Notes under the pieces: generated by a model | The model's input: the letters and a program-made list of their open reading frames with translations, nothing else | Databases searched by the model: none | Told to the model about the DNA's origin: nothing | Made by a program: the position numbers and the translations under genes | Assembly: GCA_030619435.1 (NCBI GenBank) | Contig: JAUXBI010000046.1 | Span: forward strand, 1 to 9,296 | Direction: 5' to 3' | DNA: 9,296 nt | Source: Syntrophaceae bacterium | GTDB taxonomy: Bacteria > Desulfobacterota > Syntrophia > Syntrophales > UBA2210 | In this document: positions 1-6,408 of the stretch, piece after piece | Layout of the letters: every line of letters begins with the position of its first letter | Position numbering within the stretch: the stretch's first letter is position 1

Positions 1-43
1 GATAACTGTAAACCGTGAACGATTACAAGCTCACGTTATGCGC

Positions 44-72
44 TTGAGATTCTTATATATAATTGGAATATT
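44..72 (+). promoter_or_regulatory. Possible sigma-70-type promoter upstream of the racemase gene
   Basis: TTGAGA at 44-49 matches the -35 consensus at five of six positions. It is followed after 17 bases by AATATT at 67-72, a four-of-six -10 match. A perfect TATAAT also occurs at 58-63, but no good -35 precedes it at the usual spacing. The region is AT-rich and lies 130-150 bases before the racemase start, so the leader would be long. This is consensus matching by eye only. Confidence 0.3.
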
Positions 73-199
73 AGTTGTCAAGATATTTTGAATCTGGTAT
101 TAGGAAGCAGTATTGATTAATTGCTGTCCGGCGCGAAACGTCACAAAATTCGGGTACGACCCACAAGCTCAGGTTGCAAGGATGAAGGATACGTCGCAT

Positions 200-898
200 A
201 TGAAAACAATAGGATTAATCGGTGGCATGAGTTGGGAGTCAACCGCCACTTACTACCGGATGATAAATGAAGGCATAAAAGCCAGGCTAGGTGGGCTTCA
301 TTCCGCAAAACTATGCTTATACAGTGTTGATTTTGATGAAATTGAGAAATTACAGCATTTAGGGGATTGGGATTCAACAGCTGAAATTTTGAGTCGTGCA
401 GCATCAGGTTTAGAAGCTGCCGGGGCCGATTTTCTGATTATTTGTACAAATACAATGCACAAGGTAGCTCCTCAAATAGAACAAAGCATCAATATCCCAT
501 TACTTCACATTGCAGATGCCACAGCTGAGAAAGTTATATCTGAGGGAATAGAATCCGTAGGTCTGCTTGGTACAAAATTCACAATGGAGCAGGAGTTTTA
601 TAAAGGCCGGCTGGAAAACAGATATGGGCTAAAAGTACATATACCTGACGAATTTGACCGGGAGATAGTTCACGATATAATCTACAACGAGTTATGTTTA
701 GGGAAAATTGAAAAAAGATCCAGAGATCAGTATCTGCGGATAATTGGAAAACTTGCAACAGAAGGTGCCGAAGCGGTCATTCTCGGTTGTACGGAGATCG
801 CTTTACTGGTTAACCAGGCTCAAGCATCGGTGCCTCTGTTTGATACCACCAGATTACATGCCGAGAGTGCAGTAAATCTGGCTCTGGAAATGAGATGA
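200..898 (+). CDS. Aspartate/glutamate racemase family protein (PLP-independent amino acid racemase)
   Basis: The 232-residue product belongs to the Asp/Glu racemase family, cytosolic enzymes that invert the alpha carbon of acidic amino acids with two cysteines as acid/base and no cofactor. It opens with the family N-terminus MKTIGLIGGMSWEST. It carries the first catalytic motif CTNT (Cys82) and the second GCTE (Cys197), so both catalytic cysteines are present, as in archaeal AspR. Length is typical for the family. I chose the ATG at 200 because the conserved N-terminus begins there and GAAGGAT at 184-190 lies 9 bases upstream. An in-frame ATG at 182 and a TTG at 113 would add residues outside the family and lack good ribosome binding sites. 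The stop is 12 bases before the HD-domain gene, so the two are probably cotranscribed. Substrate (Asp, Glu or another amino acid) cannot be told from sequence; family confidence is high. Confidence 0.9.
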   Translation: MKTIGLIGGMSWESTATYYRMINEGIKARLGGLHSAKLCLYSVDFDEIEKLQHLGDWDSTAEILSRAASGLEAAGADFLIICTNTMHKVAPQIEQSINIPLLHIADATAEKVISEGIESVGLLGTKFTMEQEFYKGRLENRYGLKVHIPDEFDREIVHDIIYNELCLGKIEKRSRDQYLRIIGKLATEGAEAVILGCTEIALLVNQAQASVPLFDTTRLHAESAVNLALEMR

Positions 899-910
899 GA
901 GAGGATAGCC

Positions 911-1684
911 ATGGAATTCAAAGTACCCTTACGCAAGAACAAAAAATTACGAACTCTGGTGGATCGAATCAACGCGGATCAGGAGTTGTTTCAACTTTGG
1001 AAATGCGCGAATGTCAACGCGGTGGATCGTTCAGGCATCAGTGACCATGGCGAGGTGCATATTCGTATCGTTGCCAATGCCGCCCTGCGCATTATCCGGT
1101 TGTTAGTCGAGGGTGGTGTTGAGCCGAGCGTGGTAACATATCATGAATTGACTGGCGAAGACGCGGAGTTGATTGTGGTGATGGCGGCCTGCCTGCACGA
1201 TACCGGGATTTCGGTGCACCGGGATAACCATGAAAGATACAGCCTGTTGATAGCCTTTCGCAAAGCACGCGAATTATTGGAGGGGATTTACGTTGAACCG
1301 GATTTGACAACAATGGTGTCTGAAACCCTGCACGCCATTATTGCCCATGATGCGAAAGAGAAGTGCCTTACTATCGAAGCAGGCGCCCTGAAAGTAGCCG
1401 ACGCAACAGACATTACCAAAGGCCGTTCCCGGATTCCCTTTGAAGCGGGAAAAGTAAACATCCATTCCGTGTCCGCGCAGGCTGTGGATAGTGTGAATAT
1501 TATAAAGGGGACAAAAAAACCGGTATGCATTGAGATTAAGCTTGCCAATTCAGCCGGCATTTTTCAAATTGATGAATTGTTGCGGAACAAGTTGGAAAAT
1601 TCACCTCTGGGACCTTTTGTGGAAGTAACTGCGAAGATTGAAGGGGAAGTGGAGCGTAGGTTATTGGAATCATTTACTATATAG
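911..1684 (+). CDS. HD-domain metal-dependent phosphohydrolase
   Basis: The 257-residue soluble protein has the HD-superfamily metal-site pattern: His50 in an early helix, the signature His96-Asp97 (in CLHDTG), further histidines at 104 and 107 and around 141-145, and Asp164 in KVADATD. It resembles the stand-alone HD phosphohydrolases grouped as COG3294, which occur in archaea and bacteria. HD enzymes remove phosphate from nucleotides or other phosphomonoesters or cleave phosphodiesters using bound divalent metal; the substrate here is unknown. The C-terminal 50 or so residues after the HD core form an extra segment that I do not recognise elsewhere. The start is supported by GAGAGGA at 899-905, 5 bases before the ATG. 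The gene follows the racemase after 12 bases, with its ribosome binding site beginning right at the racemase stop, implying coupled expression. No functional link between the two products is obvious. Confidence 0.85.
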   Translation: MEFKVPLRKNKKLRTLVDRINADQELFQLWKCANVNAVDRSGISDHGEVHIRIVANAALRIIRLLVEGGVEPSVVTYHELTGEDAELIVVMAACLHDTGISVHRDNHERYSLLIAFRKARELLEGIYVEPDLTTMVSETLHAIIAHDAKEKCLTIEAGALKVADATDITKGRSRIPFEAGKVNIHSVSAQAVDSVNIIKGTKKPVCIEIKLANSAGIFQIDELLRNKLENSPLGPFVEVTAKIEGEVERRLLESFTI

Positions 1685-1768
1685 ATCAAGTCTGGTACAC
1701 CTGCGAGAAATCCGTTTGCCGTTTCACCGGCGCCTTGCGTGGTGGTTTCTTAAATCTGTCCTGGATGT

Positions 1769-1966
1769 ATGGCAGTATGCTGCATCTTTTCTGTTGCCCA
1801 AGAGGACGGCACTGCCTACACGGAATCGGTTGCCGGGATAAAGGAAGAAGGCAAAACCGGTTTAACGGCAGTGGTAACGGGAATCCTTTTTCTCACTTCT
1901 ATCCTTCAGTTAGAGCGTAGAGACAGACTGTTTTCTTTTATTCCTGAACCACTCGCCGGTTTTTAA
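1769..1966 (+). pseudogene. Remnant of an NCS2-family (AzgA/PbuG-type) purine/nucleobase permease
   Basis: Between the HD gene and typA, reading frame 2 keeps YTESVAGI followed by GKTGLTAVVTG and a hydrophobic run (core about 1808-1903). This matches the highly conserved segment of AzgA-type NCS2 transporters, usually written TYIESAAGIAxGGRTGLTAVVTGLLFL, with spacing intact between the glutamate-serine and the GRTGLTAVV block. Full-length members have roughly 430-480 residues and a dozen or so membrane segments. Here only about 32 residues are convincing, bounded by a stop upstream in frame (1752-1754) and a stop at 1964-1966, with unrelated sequence after residue ILFLTSI. No start codon or ribosome binding site supports an independent small gene. 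In the neighbouring frame at 1761-1796 the text LDVWQYAASFLL could be the preceding helix, displaced by a one-base deletion, but this is weak. I read it as a decayed gene fragment, not a functional protein. Confidence 0.65.
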
Positions 1967-1999
1967 AGAGAGCAATCTCCGATTTTCATCTCCTTCGCA

Positions 2000-2026
2000 A
2001 AAATGAGTGGTTTTCTGTCTCATTTT
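2000..2026. repeat. 8-bp inverted repeat (weak hairpin) upstream of typA
   Basis: AAAATGAG at 2000-2007 and CTCATTTT at 2019-2026 are perfect complements around an 11-base loop. The stem is A/T-rich and would be weak as RNA. The right arm ends in TTTT, so it could act as a poor intrinsic terminator for leftward or rightward readthrough. It could equally be an operator-like palindrome before typA. Function is unassigned. Confidence 0.35.
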
Positions 2027-2089
2027 CTGATAGAAGCTACCGCCGGTTTTGATTAGGCCGGGTTTTATATTGTTCAAGAGGAGATTTAA

Positions 2090-3910
2090 ATGACAGATCT
2101 GCAGAAACACAATATCAGAAATGTGGCAATCATCGCTCACGTCGATCACGGAAAGACAACGCTTATTGACGGAATGCTCAAACAGAGTGGTACTTTCAGG
2201 AAAAACCAGCAGGTAGCGGAACGCGTCATGGACTCAATGGATCTTGAGCGGGAGCGGGGCATCACGATCATGGCGAAAAATACCGCTCTCCGGTACGGCA
2301 ATGTCAAGATCAATATTGTTGATACACCCGGCCATGCTGATTTCGGGGGGGAAGTGGAACGGAGTCTCAATCTTGTCGACGGAGCGCTCCTGCTTGTTGA
2401 CGCCAGTGAAGGCCCGTTGCCTCAGACCCGTTTTGTCGTTAAGAAGGCACTTGCCAAACAGTTGCCCATTATCGTGGTTATTAACAAGATCGACCGCAGC
2501 GATTCCAGGATAGCAGAGGTCATCAATGAAGTGTACGATCTTTTTATCGATCTTGACGCGACTGAAGAACAGATAGAGTTTCCAATACTTTACACCAATG
2601 CCAAAACGGGAGTTGCTCACAGAGAGCAAGGGGATACCTCTGTCGATTTACAGCCGCTGTTCGAGACAATTATCTCTCATGTTCCAGCACCACAGGCGGA
2701 TGACAACGCGGTTCCGCAGTTTCTGGTAACAAATCTCGACTACGATTCTTATGTCGGGCAGGTTGCCCTCGGCCGATTGACAAATGGCATTCTGGAGATG
2801 AACAGGAATTATTCACTGTGCGGAGCAGAGAAAGTTACACCGGGGATAAAATTTTCAGCTCTTTATACCTTTGAAGGGCTAGAAAAACTGCAGGTTGACA
2901 GAGTAGAATCAGGCGATATTATCGCTGTCGCCGGCGTTGATAATGTGGCAATCGGCGACACTATATCCTCTCTTGAACAACCGATACCGCTTCCTCGCAT
3001 CTATATCGATGAGCCTACTGTCTCAATGACTTTTTATGTCAATAACAGTCCCGTTGCCGGAACTGAAGGCAAGTACCTGACGTCCCGGCACCTGAAAGAC
3101 CGTCTGGAAAAAGAAACCCTGCGGAATGTCGCCTTGAAGATCAAGCCCCTTTCACGAAGCGACATATTCGAGGTCTGTGGCCGTGGAGAACTGCAGATGG
3201 CCGTTCTTATCGAAACTATGCGGAGGGAAGGGTACGAATTCATGGTATCCAAACCTCAGGTAATCACAAAAGAGGAGAAAGGCCAGGTTCTTGAACCGAC
3301 CGAACGTCTTTTGATCGATATCCCGGAAGAATTTATCGGTGTCATAACGGAAACAGTTTCCAAACGGAAGGGACGCATGACAAACCTGATCAACAAAGGT
3401 AGTGGACATACCAAGCTTGAGTTTGTCATACCGTCGCGTGGATTAATCGGTTTCCGGAATCACTTTTTGACCGATACAAAGGGCGCCGGTGTTATGAATA
3501 CTATCTTTGAAGGATACGAACCGTGGTTCGGCCGGATTCCTCAGCGGGCGAATGGAACGCTGGTTTCCGACAGGGCGGGCAGGGTTACTCCCTACGCGAG
3601 TCTCGCCATGGAGGATCGTGGAGAGCTTCTGGTCGAGATTGGAACTGAAGTTTACGCCGGCATGATTATCGGAGAGCGGAATAAGCCCGGTGACCTGAAT
3701 GTGAATATCACCAAGGAAAAACATCTGACCAATATGCGCAGTTCCACATCAGATGCCACGGTGACACTGCGGCCCCCGCGGCGTATGTCCCTGGATCAGT
3801 CCATAGAATTCATTGCCGAAGACGAGCTGATCGAAGTGACTCCCCAGAGCATCCGCCTGCGCAAGATGGAGCTGGATAAAACCAAACGGCACTCCAAGTT
3901 GAAAGCTTAA
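2090..3910 (+). CDS. typA: Translational GTPase TypA/BipA
   Basis: The 606-residue product is a ribosome-associated GTPase of the EF-G/LepA group that helps large-subunit assembly and stress- or cold-related translation. All G motifs are present: AHVDHGKT (16-23), RGITI (56-60), DTPGH (78-82, His82 being the catalytic histidine), NKID (132-135) and NAKTG (170-174). These are followed by the EF-Tu-like domain II, the EF-G III- and V-like domains, and the BipA-specific C-terminal domain containing the SRGLIGFR and PPRRMSL stretches. Length is normal for TypA (about 600). The start is supported by AAGAGGAG at 2076-2083, just upstream of the ATG. It stands alone: a 405-base gap precedes it, and the next gene converges on it from the opposite strand. 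No damage or unusual residues seen. Confidence 0.97.
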   Translation: MTDLQKHNIRNVAIIAHVDHGKTTLIDGMLKQSGTFRKNQQVAERVMDSMDLERERGITIMAKNTALRYGNVKINIVDTPGHADFGGEVERSLNLVDGALLLVDASEGPLPQTRFVVKKALAKQLPIIVVINKIDRSDSRIAEVINEVYDLFIDLDATEEQIEFPILYTNAKTGVAHREQGDTSVDLQPLFETIISHVPAPQADDNAVPQFLVTNLDYDSYVGQVALGRLTNGILEMNRNYSLCGAEKVTPGIKFSALYTFEGLEKLQVDRVESGDIIAVAGVDNVAIGDTISSLEQPIPLPRIYIDEPTVSMTFYVNNSPVAGTEGKYLTSRHLKDRLEKETLRNVALKIKPLSRSDIFEVCGRGELQMAVLIETMRREGYEFMVSKPQVITKEEKGQVLEPTERLLIDIPEEFIGVITETVSKRKGRMTNLINKGSGHTKLEFVIPSRGLIGFRNHFLTDTKGAGVMNTIFEGYEPWFGRIPQRANGTLVSDRAGRVTPYASLAMEDRGELLVEIGTEVYAGMIIGERNKPGDLNVNITKEKHLTNMRSSTSDATVTLRPPRRMSLDQSIEFIAEDELIEVTPQSIRLRKMELDKTKRHSKLKA

Positions 3911-3973
3911 TCCCTGTTTTATGTTGTTAATATAAATGGATTATCTCACGATTAGTTGTTGTTACCAGAAGGG

Positions 3974-4005
3974 TTCAAGGAGTCAAGGCTTCGAGGAGTC
4001 AAGTG
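3974..4005 (+). repeat. Tandem pair of 16-bp direct repeats after typA
   Basis: TTCAAGGAGTCAAGGC (3974-3989) is followed immediately by TTCGAGGAGTCAAGTG (3990-4005), with 13 of 16 bases identical. The pair sits in the 161-base convergent gap between typA and the flavoprotein gene. There are only two units and no spacers, so it is not a CRISPR array. It looks like a short intergenic repeat of the TTCAAGGAGTCAAGG type. No function is evident. Confidence 0.55.
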
Positions 4006-4071
4006 AAAGGAAAAACACAACCCTGTATTTACCTGAATTGTCCAACGTGGCACCTTGATGCATTTGTGTAA

Positions 4072-4716
4072 TCAGGTTTGGAGAGATTTCGCCAGATCCG
4101 CCCCAAGTTTTGAGGCTCTGGCCAATATTTCTTTTTCGCTGTTGACTTCTCCTCTGCCAAACACCTTAAAAACGGGTAACTCGCCTGTTATTTCGTATCC
4201 CAGCGCTTCGAGTGGGAGACGCATTGCTTCGAGGGTAAACCCCATGTCTTTTTTCGTTTCCTGCTCGCAGACTGCCACCAGGACAGCTTTTCGTCCTTGC
4301 CCCGCCAGACGGCTTGTCCAGCCTCTCGGGCAGTTATTATCAAAGATATAAAAGCAATAAAGCCGGTCTATGAAGGCCTTCATCCACGCGGTAACATTAT
4401 AATTGTGCGTGGGTGATATGAGTACCAACCCCTGCGAGTTTATAATTTTCGGATACAAGATGTGCATTCCATCATTGAGACCGGTACAGATCTTATCCTT
4501 TCTGCATTTCTCACATCCTATACATGGCTGAAACTGATAGTCGCGCAACCGTACATCTTCAGCAGCGACGCCACTTCCTCTAGCTCCGCCCAGGATATGT
4601 TTCATAAGGATGTCCGAATTTCCGCTCTTCCTTGGACTGGCGCCGATACCTGTGATCCGGCGCTCCGGCAGGTAATTGCCTGATCTATTCTGGATTGGAA
4701 TATCGTTCTCCTTCAT
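4072..4716 (-). CDS. Flavodoxin-fold NAD(P)H-dependent reductase with a CX2CX2CX5C cluster motif (iron-sulfur flavoprotein type)
   Basis: The 214-residue protein has the flavodoxin-like FMN-binding phosphate loop GASPRKSGNS (25-34). It then has four cysteines, Cys65, 68, 71 and 77, in the exact CX2CX2CX5C spacing described for the [4Fe-4S] site of archaeal iron-sulfur flavoprotein (Isf). The second flavin loop is SPTHNYNVTAWMKAFIDRL (about 100-118). Family members move electrons between ferredoxin or NAD(P)H and small oxidants and are common in anaerobes, where roles in oxygen or peroxide detoxification have been proposed. The ATG at 4716 is preferred to the adjacent TTG at 4719 because the ribosome binding site AAAGGA (plus coordinates 4724-4729) is then 7 bases away rather than 4. 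It is complete and convergent with typA. It lies 186 bases downstream of the flavoenzyme gene on the same strand, behind a hairpin, so it is probably transcribed separately. Confidence 0.85.
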   Translation of the reverse strand: MKENDIPIQNRSGNYLPERRITGIGASPRKSGNSDILMKHILGGARGSGVAAEDVRLRDYQFQPCIGCEKCRKDKICTGLNDGMHILYPKIINSQGLVLISPTHNYNVTAWMKAFIDRLYCFYIFDNNCPRGWTSRLAGQGRKAVLVAVCEQETKKDMGFTLEAMRLPLEALGYEITGELPVFKVFGRGEVNSEKEILARASKLGADLAKSLQT

Positions 4717-4744
4717 CAATGAATCCTTTCATTTTTTCTTTACA

Positions 4745-4772
4745 TTTATCATGAATATTCACGGAATTGCAA
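4745..4772 (-). promoter_or_regulatory. Possible promoter for the iron-sulfur flavoprotein gene
   Basis: Reading the minus strand, TTGCAA (4772-4767) and GATAAA (4750-4745) are separated by 16 bases. Each matches its -35 or -10 consensus at four of six positions. Transcription would start near 4738, giving a leader of about 20 bases that still includes the AAAGGA ribosome binding site. The spacer contains the palindrome TGAATATTCA (4752-4761). Judged by eye only. Confidence 0.3.
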
Positions 4773-4852
4773 TTTTTCTGATGGGAGTTGATTTGTATTG
4801 AGGAATGTTTGAGAGGTAAATTCGATAGTTTGTGAATATTGATGCCACAGGT

Positions 4853-4876
4853 GCGCAGAAGATTTAACTTCTGCGC
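4853..4876 (-). terminator. Strong hairpin just downstream of the flavoenzyme gene
   Basis: GCGCAGAAG (4853-4861) and CTTCTGCGC (4868-4876) form a perfect 9-bp inverted repeat around a 6-base loop. It begins about 30 bases past the stop codon of the minus-strand FAD oxidoreductase. The position suits a transcription terminator or an mRNA 3' stabilising stem for that gene. Neither strand shows a clear run of T after the stem, so it is not a textbook intrinsic terminator. Confidence 0.6.
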
Positions 4877-4905
4877 GCCCGCAACATTCAAATGAATCAG
4901 TCAGC

Positions 4906-6252
4906 CTAGTTGCCTTTTAACGGAATAACCGCCGCGCACGCCGCGTTCACAATCGGGTAGACGATTGGCGATGAGGTAAGTGCCGGGTGTGTACCCATCT
5001 GGAACTTCACCATATCATCCGCGGTCATTTTATGCGCGATGCAGGCGCTCAGCACATTGACCATCTCACCAACCGGCTTGCCTCCCGATATCGACCCCCC
5101 GAGAAGGGTGCCGGTATCCTTAGCAAACGCGAGTTTTACCTTTGTGAGTGTGGAGTTGGGCATACCTCCCGGGTGTGTATCAGGTGCCTCCGCCCTTCCG
5201 ATTATAATCTGGACACCGTGTTGATTCGCGACCCTTTCAGTCATTCCCGCGACACCGAATGCCCTGCCATTAATAACTGTAGAGAACACGCTTATAGCCC
5301 CATCATTCTGATGGGTTGGCGAAAACAGGTTTGCTCCGGCGATTCTTGCCTCCGAAGCAGCCACTGACGCGAGCATTACAGCAGTTGGTCTTCCGTCGAA
5401 AAAGGATATCTTCCTGGCGCAATCGCCACAGGCGTAAATATCGGGGTCGGTGTAAGTCTGCATGTAACGATCGACCTTTATCATCTTGTTGAAGCCCAGT
5501 TCAAGGCCGGATTTCTGTGCAAGTTCAGTGTTGGGAACCGCGCCGATTCCAAGGATTACCATATCTGCCTTGATTTCTTTGCCACTCGCCAGCTTCACAC
5601 CGGTTACACTGTCATCGCCAAGTATGACCTCGACTTTTTCGTTGACCAGTATCTTTACGCCAGCCTCTTCCAGTTTGACCTGTGCTTCATCACAGAACTC
5701 GTTATCCATTGCCATCTGAAGACAGTGGGGAAGCGCCTCTACCACGGTCACATTAATGTCTCTTCCTTTCCTGCATTCATCGGCAAACTCCATCCCGATA
5801 AAACCGCCGCCGATTATCACGAGATCTTTTGCCTTGATCAAGGCCTCCAGAACATCGGACAGGTAGTCAAACTCTTTTTTCACGGGGAACACATTCTTCT
5901 TATCAACACCTGGTATAGGCGGCACAAGCGGACCGGAACCTGTGGCGAATACCAGCTTATCGTATTCTATGGTTTCTCCATCCGCGAGAGAAACAATCTT
6001 GTTTGTCCTGTCCACATCCACGGCCTCTCCCTTTATGAGTTCTATCCCGTTATTTTCCAGCAGTCCGTCCGGTATGACATTATTCTCCGGACCTCCCACC
6101 GTACCGTAAATATAAGGGATGCCGCATGGAATAAGGATAGTGCCTTCCTTTCTGACAAGAATAACCTTTTTTTCAGGATAGTGACGTTTGCAACTTACTC
6201 CGGCTGTAATTCCGGACAATCCCCCCAAAACAACTACATCAGCCTTCTTCAT
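4906..6252 (-). CDS. FAD/NAD(P)-dependent oxidoreductase, CoA-disulfide reductase / NADH oxidase family
   Basis: The 448-residue flavoenzyme belongs to the single-cysteine pyridine nucleotide-disulfide reductases (CoA-disulfide reductase, NADH oxidase, NADH peroxidase). In order, it has an N-terminal FAD-binding GGLSG loop (10-14); the redox-active cysteine Cys43 in IPCGIPY, the position and CG-[IL]-PY context of CoA-disulfide reductase; a central NAD(P)H-binding loop IIGGGFIGME; the second FAD motif DPDIYACGDCA; and the C-terminal dimerisation domain ending near HPALTSSP. There is no C-terminal rhodanese domain. It probably reduces oxygen, peroxide or a low-molecular-weight disulfide or polysulfide with NAD(P)H; the substrate is open. 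The ATG at 6252 was chosen because the FAD-binding strand starts there and GGAGG lies 10 bases upstream. A longer frame to 6372 would add 40 unrelated residues and run over the FNR-type boxes. It is divergent from the Crp/Fnr regulator. Confidence 0.88.
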   Translation of the reverse strand: MKKADVVVLGGLSGITAGVSCKRHYPEKKVILVRKEGTILIPCGIPYIYGTVGGPENNVIPDGLLENNGIELIKGEAVDVDRTNKIVSLADGETIEYDKLVFATGSGPLVPPIPGVDKKNVFPVKKEFDYLSDVLEALIKAKDLVIIGGGFIGMEFADECRKGRDINVTVVEALPHCLQMAMDNEFCDEAQVKLEEAGVKILVNEKVEVILGDDSVTGVKLASGKEIKADMVILGIGAVPNTELAQKSGLELGFNKMIKVDRYMQTYTDPDIYACGDCARKISFFDGRPTAVMLASVAASEARIAGANLFSPTHQNDGAISVFSTVINGRAFGVAGMTERVANQHGVQIIIGRAEAPDTHPGGMPNSTLTKVKLAFAKDTGTLLGGSISGGKPVGEMVNVLSACIAHKMTADDMVKFQMGTHPALTSSPIVYPIVNAACAAVIPLKGN

Positions 6253-6330
6253 TTTCTCTTTCCCTCCTTCTTGTATTGTTTTTTTTATTGAATAATTTAT
6301 TGTATTTGTTATAGTCGGCGCGTCGCGTGG

Positions 6331-6336
6331 CTTATA
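6331..6336 (-). promoter_or_regulatory. Candidate -10 element of the flavoenzyme gene
   Basis: The minus strand reads TATAAG here (five of six consensus positions). With transcription starting 7 bases downstream at about 6324, the FNR-type box at 6359-6372 is centred at -41.5, the standard spacing for a class II Crp/Fnr-activated promoter. Such promoters often lack a good -35, and none is seen here. The predicted leader is about 70 bases and AT-rich. Confidence 0.45.
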
Positions 6337-6358
6337 CAATATTTTTTTGTCTGTATCA

Positions 6359-6372
6359 TTGATGTGAATCAT
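6359..6372. promoter_or_regulatory. FNR-type operator, upstream box (TTGATGTGAATCAT)
   Basis: This matches the FNR consensus TTGAT-N4-ATCAA at nine of ten defined positions. It shares one base with the second box at 6372-6385; the two centres are 13 bp apart. Its position at about -41.5 from a plausible minus-strand -10 suggests activation of the divergent flavoenzyme gene. The likely ligand is the Crp/Fnr protein encoded next door. Confidence 0.65.
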
Positions 6373-6385
6373 TGATATAAATCAA
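6372..6385. promoter_or_regulatory. FNR-type operator, perfect box (TTGATATAAATCAA)
   Basis: This is a full match to TTGAT-N4-ATCAA. It ends 8 bases before the AGGGAGGG ribosome binding site (6394-6401) of the regulator gene and 23 bases before its start codon. A protein bound here would sit downstream of or across the regulator's own promoter, so autorepression is the natural reading. Confidence 0.75.
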
Positions 6386-6408
6386 TTTTTTATAGGGAGG
6401 GAAAATCC

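Larger units (their letters stand above)
1685..2089. other. 405-base gene-free stretch between the HD gene and typA
   Basis: Apart from the permease remnant I see no supported gene here; short open frames on both strands lack ribosome binding sites and family signatures. A 10-base direct repeat, CGCCGGTTTT, occurs at 1954-1963 and again at 2041-2050. An AT-rich inverted repeat lies at 2000-2026. A promoter for typA should lie in the right half, but I could not pick out a convincing -35/-10 pair. No clear terminator for the racemase/HD unit is visible directly after 1684. Confidence 0.6.

Noticed and set aside
113..199. Longer N-terminus for the racemase, from TTG at 113 or ATG at 182
   Set aside because: The extra residues are not family-like and neither start has a well-spaced ribosome binding site; the conserved fold begins at the ATG at 200.
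1910..2149. 79-codon minus-strand open frame spanning the gap and the typA start
   Set aside because: It overlaps the typA ribosome binding site and GTP-binding motif region on the other strand and shows no domain.
3974..4005. CRISPR array
   Set aside because: There are only two adjoining 16-bp units, with no spacers and no cas genes.
5725..6291. 188-codon plus-strand open frame antisense to the flavoenzyme gene
   Set aside because: It lies entirely opposite a gene with clear FAD, NAD and redox-cysteine motifs, and has no recognisable domain. It is a shadow frame.
6253..6372. 40-residue N-terminal extension of the flavoenzyme
   Set aside because: It is translated from the AT-rich regulatory region containing the FNR-type boxes, while a strong GGAGG and the FAD-binding strand point to the ATG at 6252.
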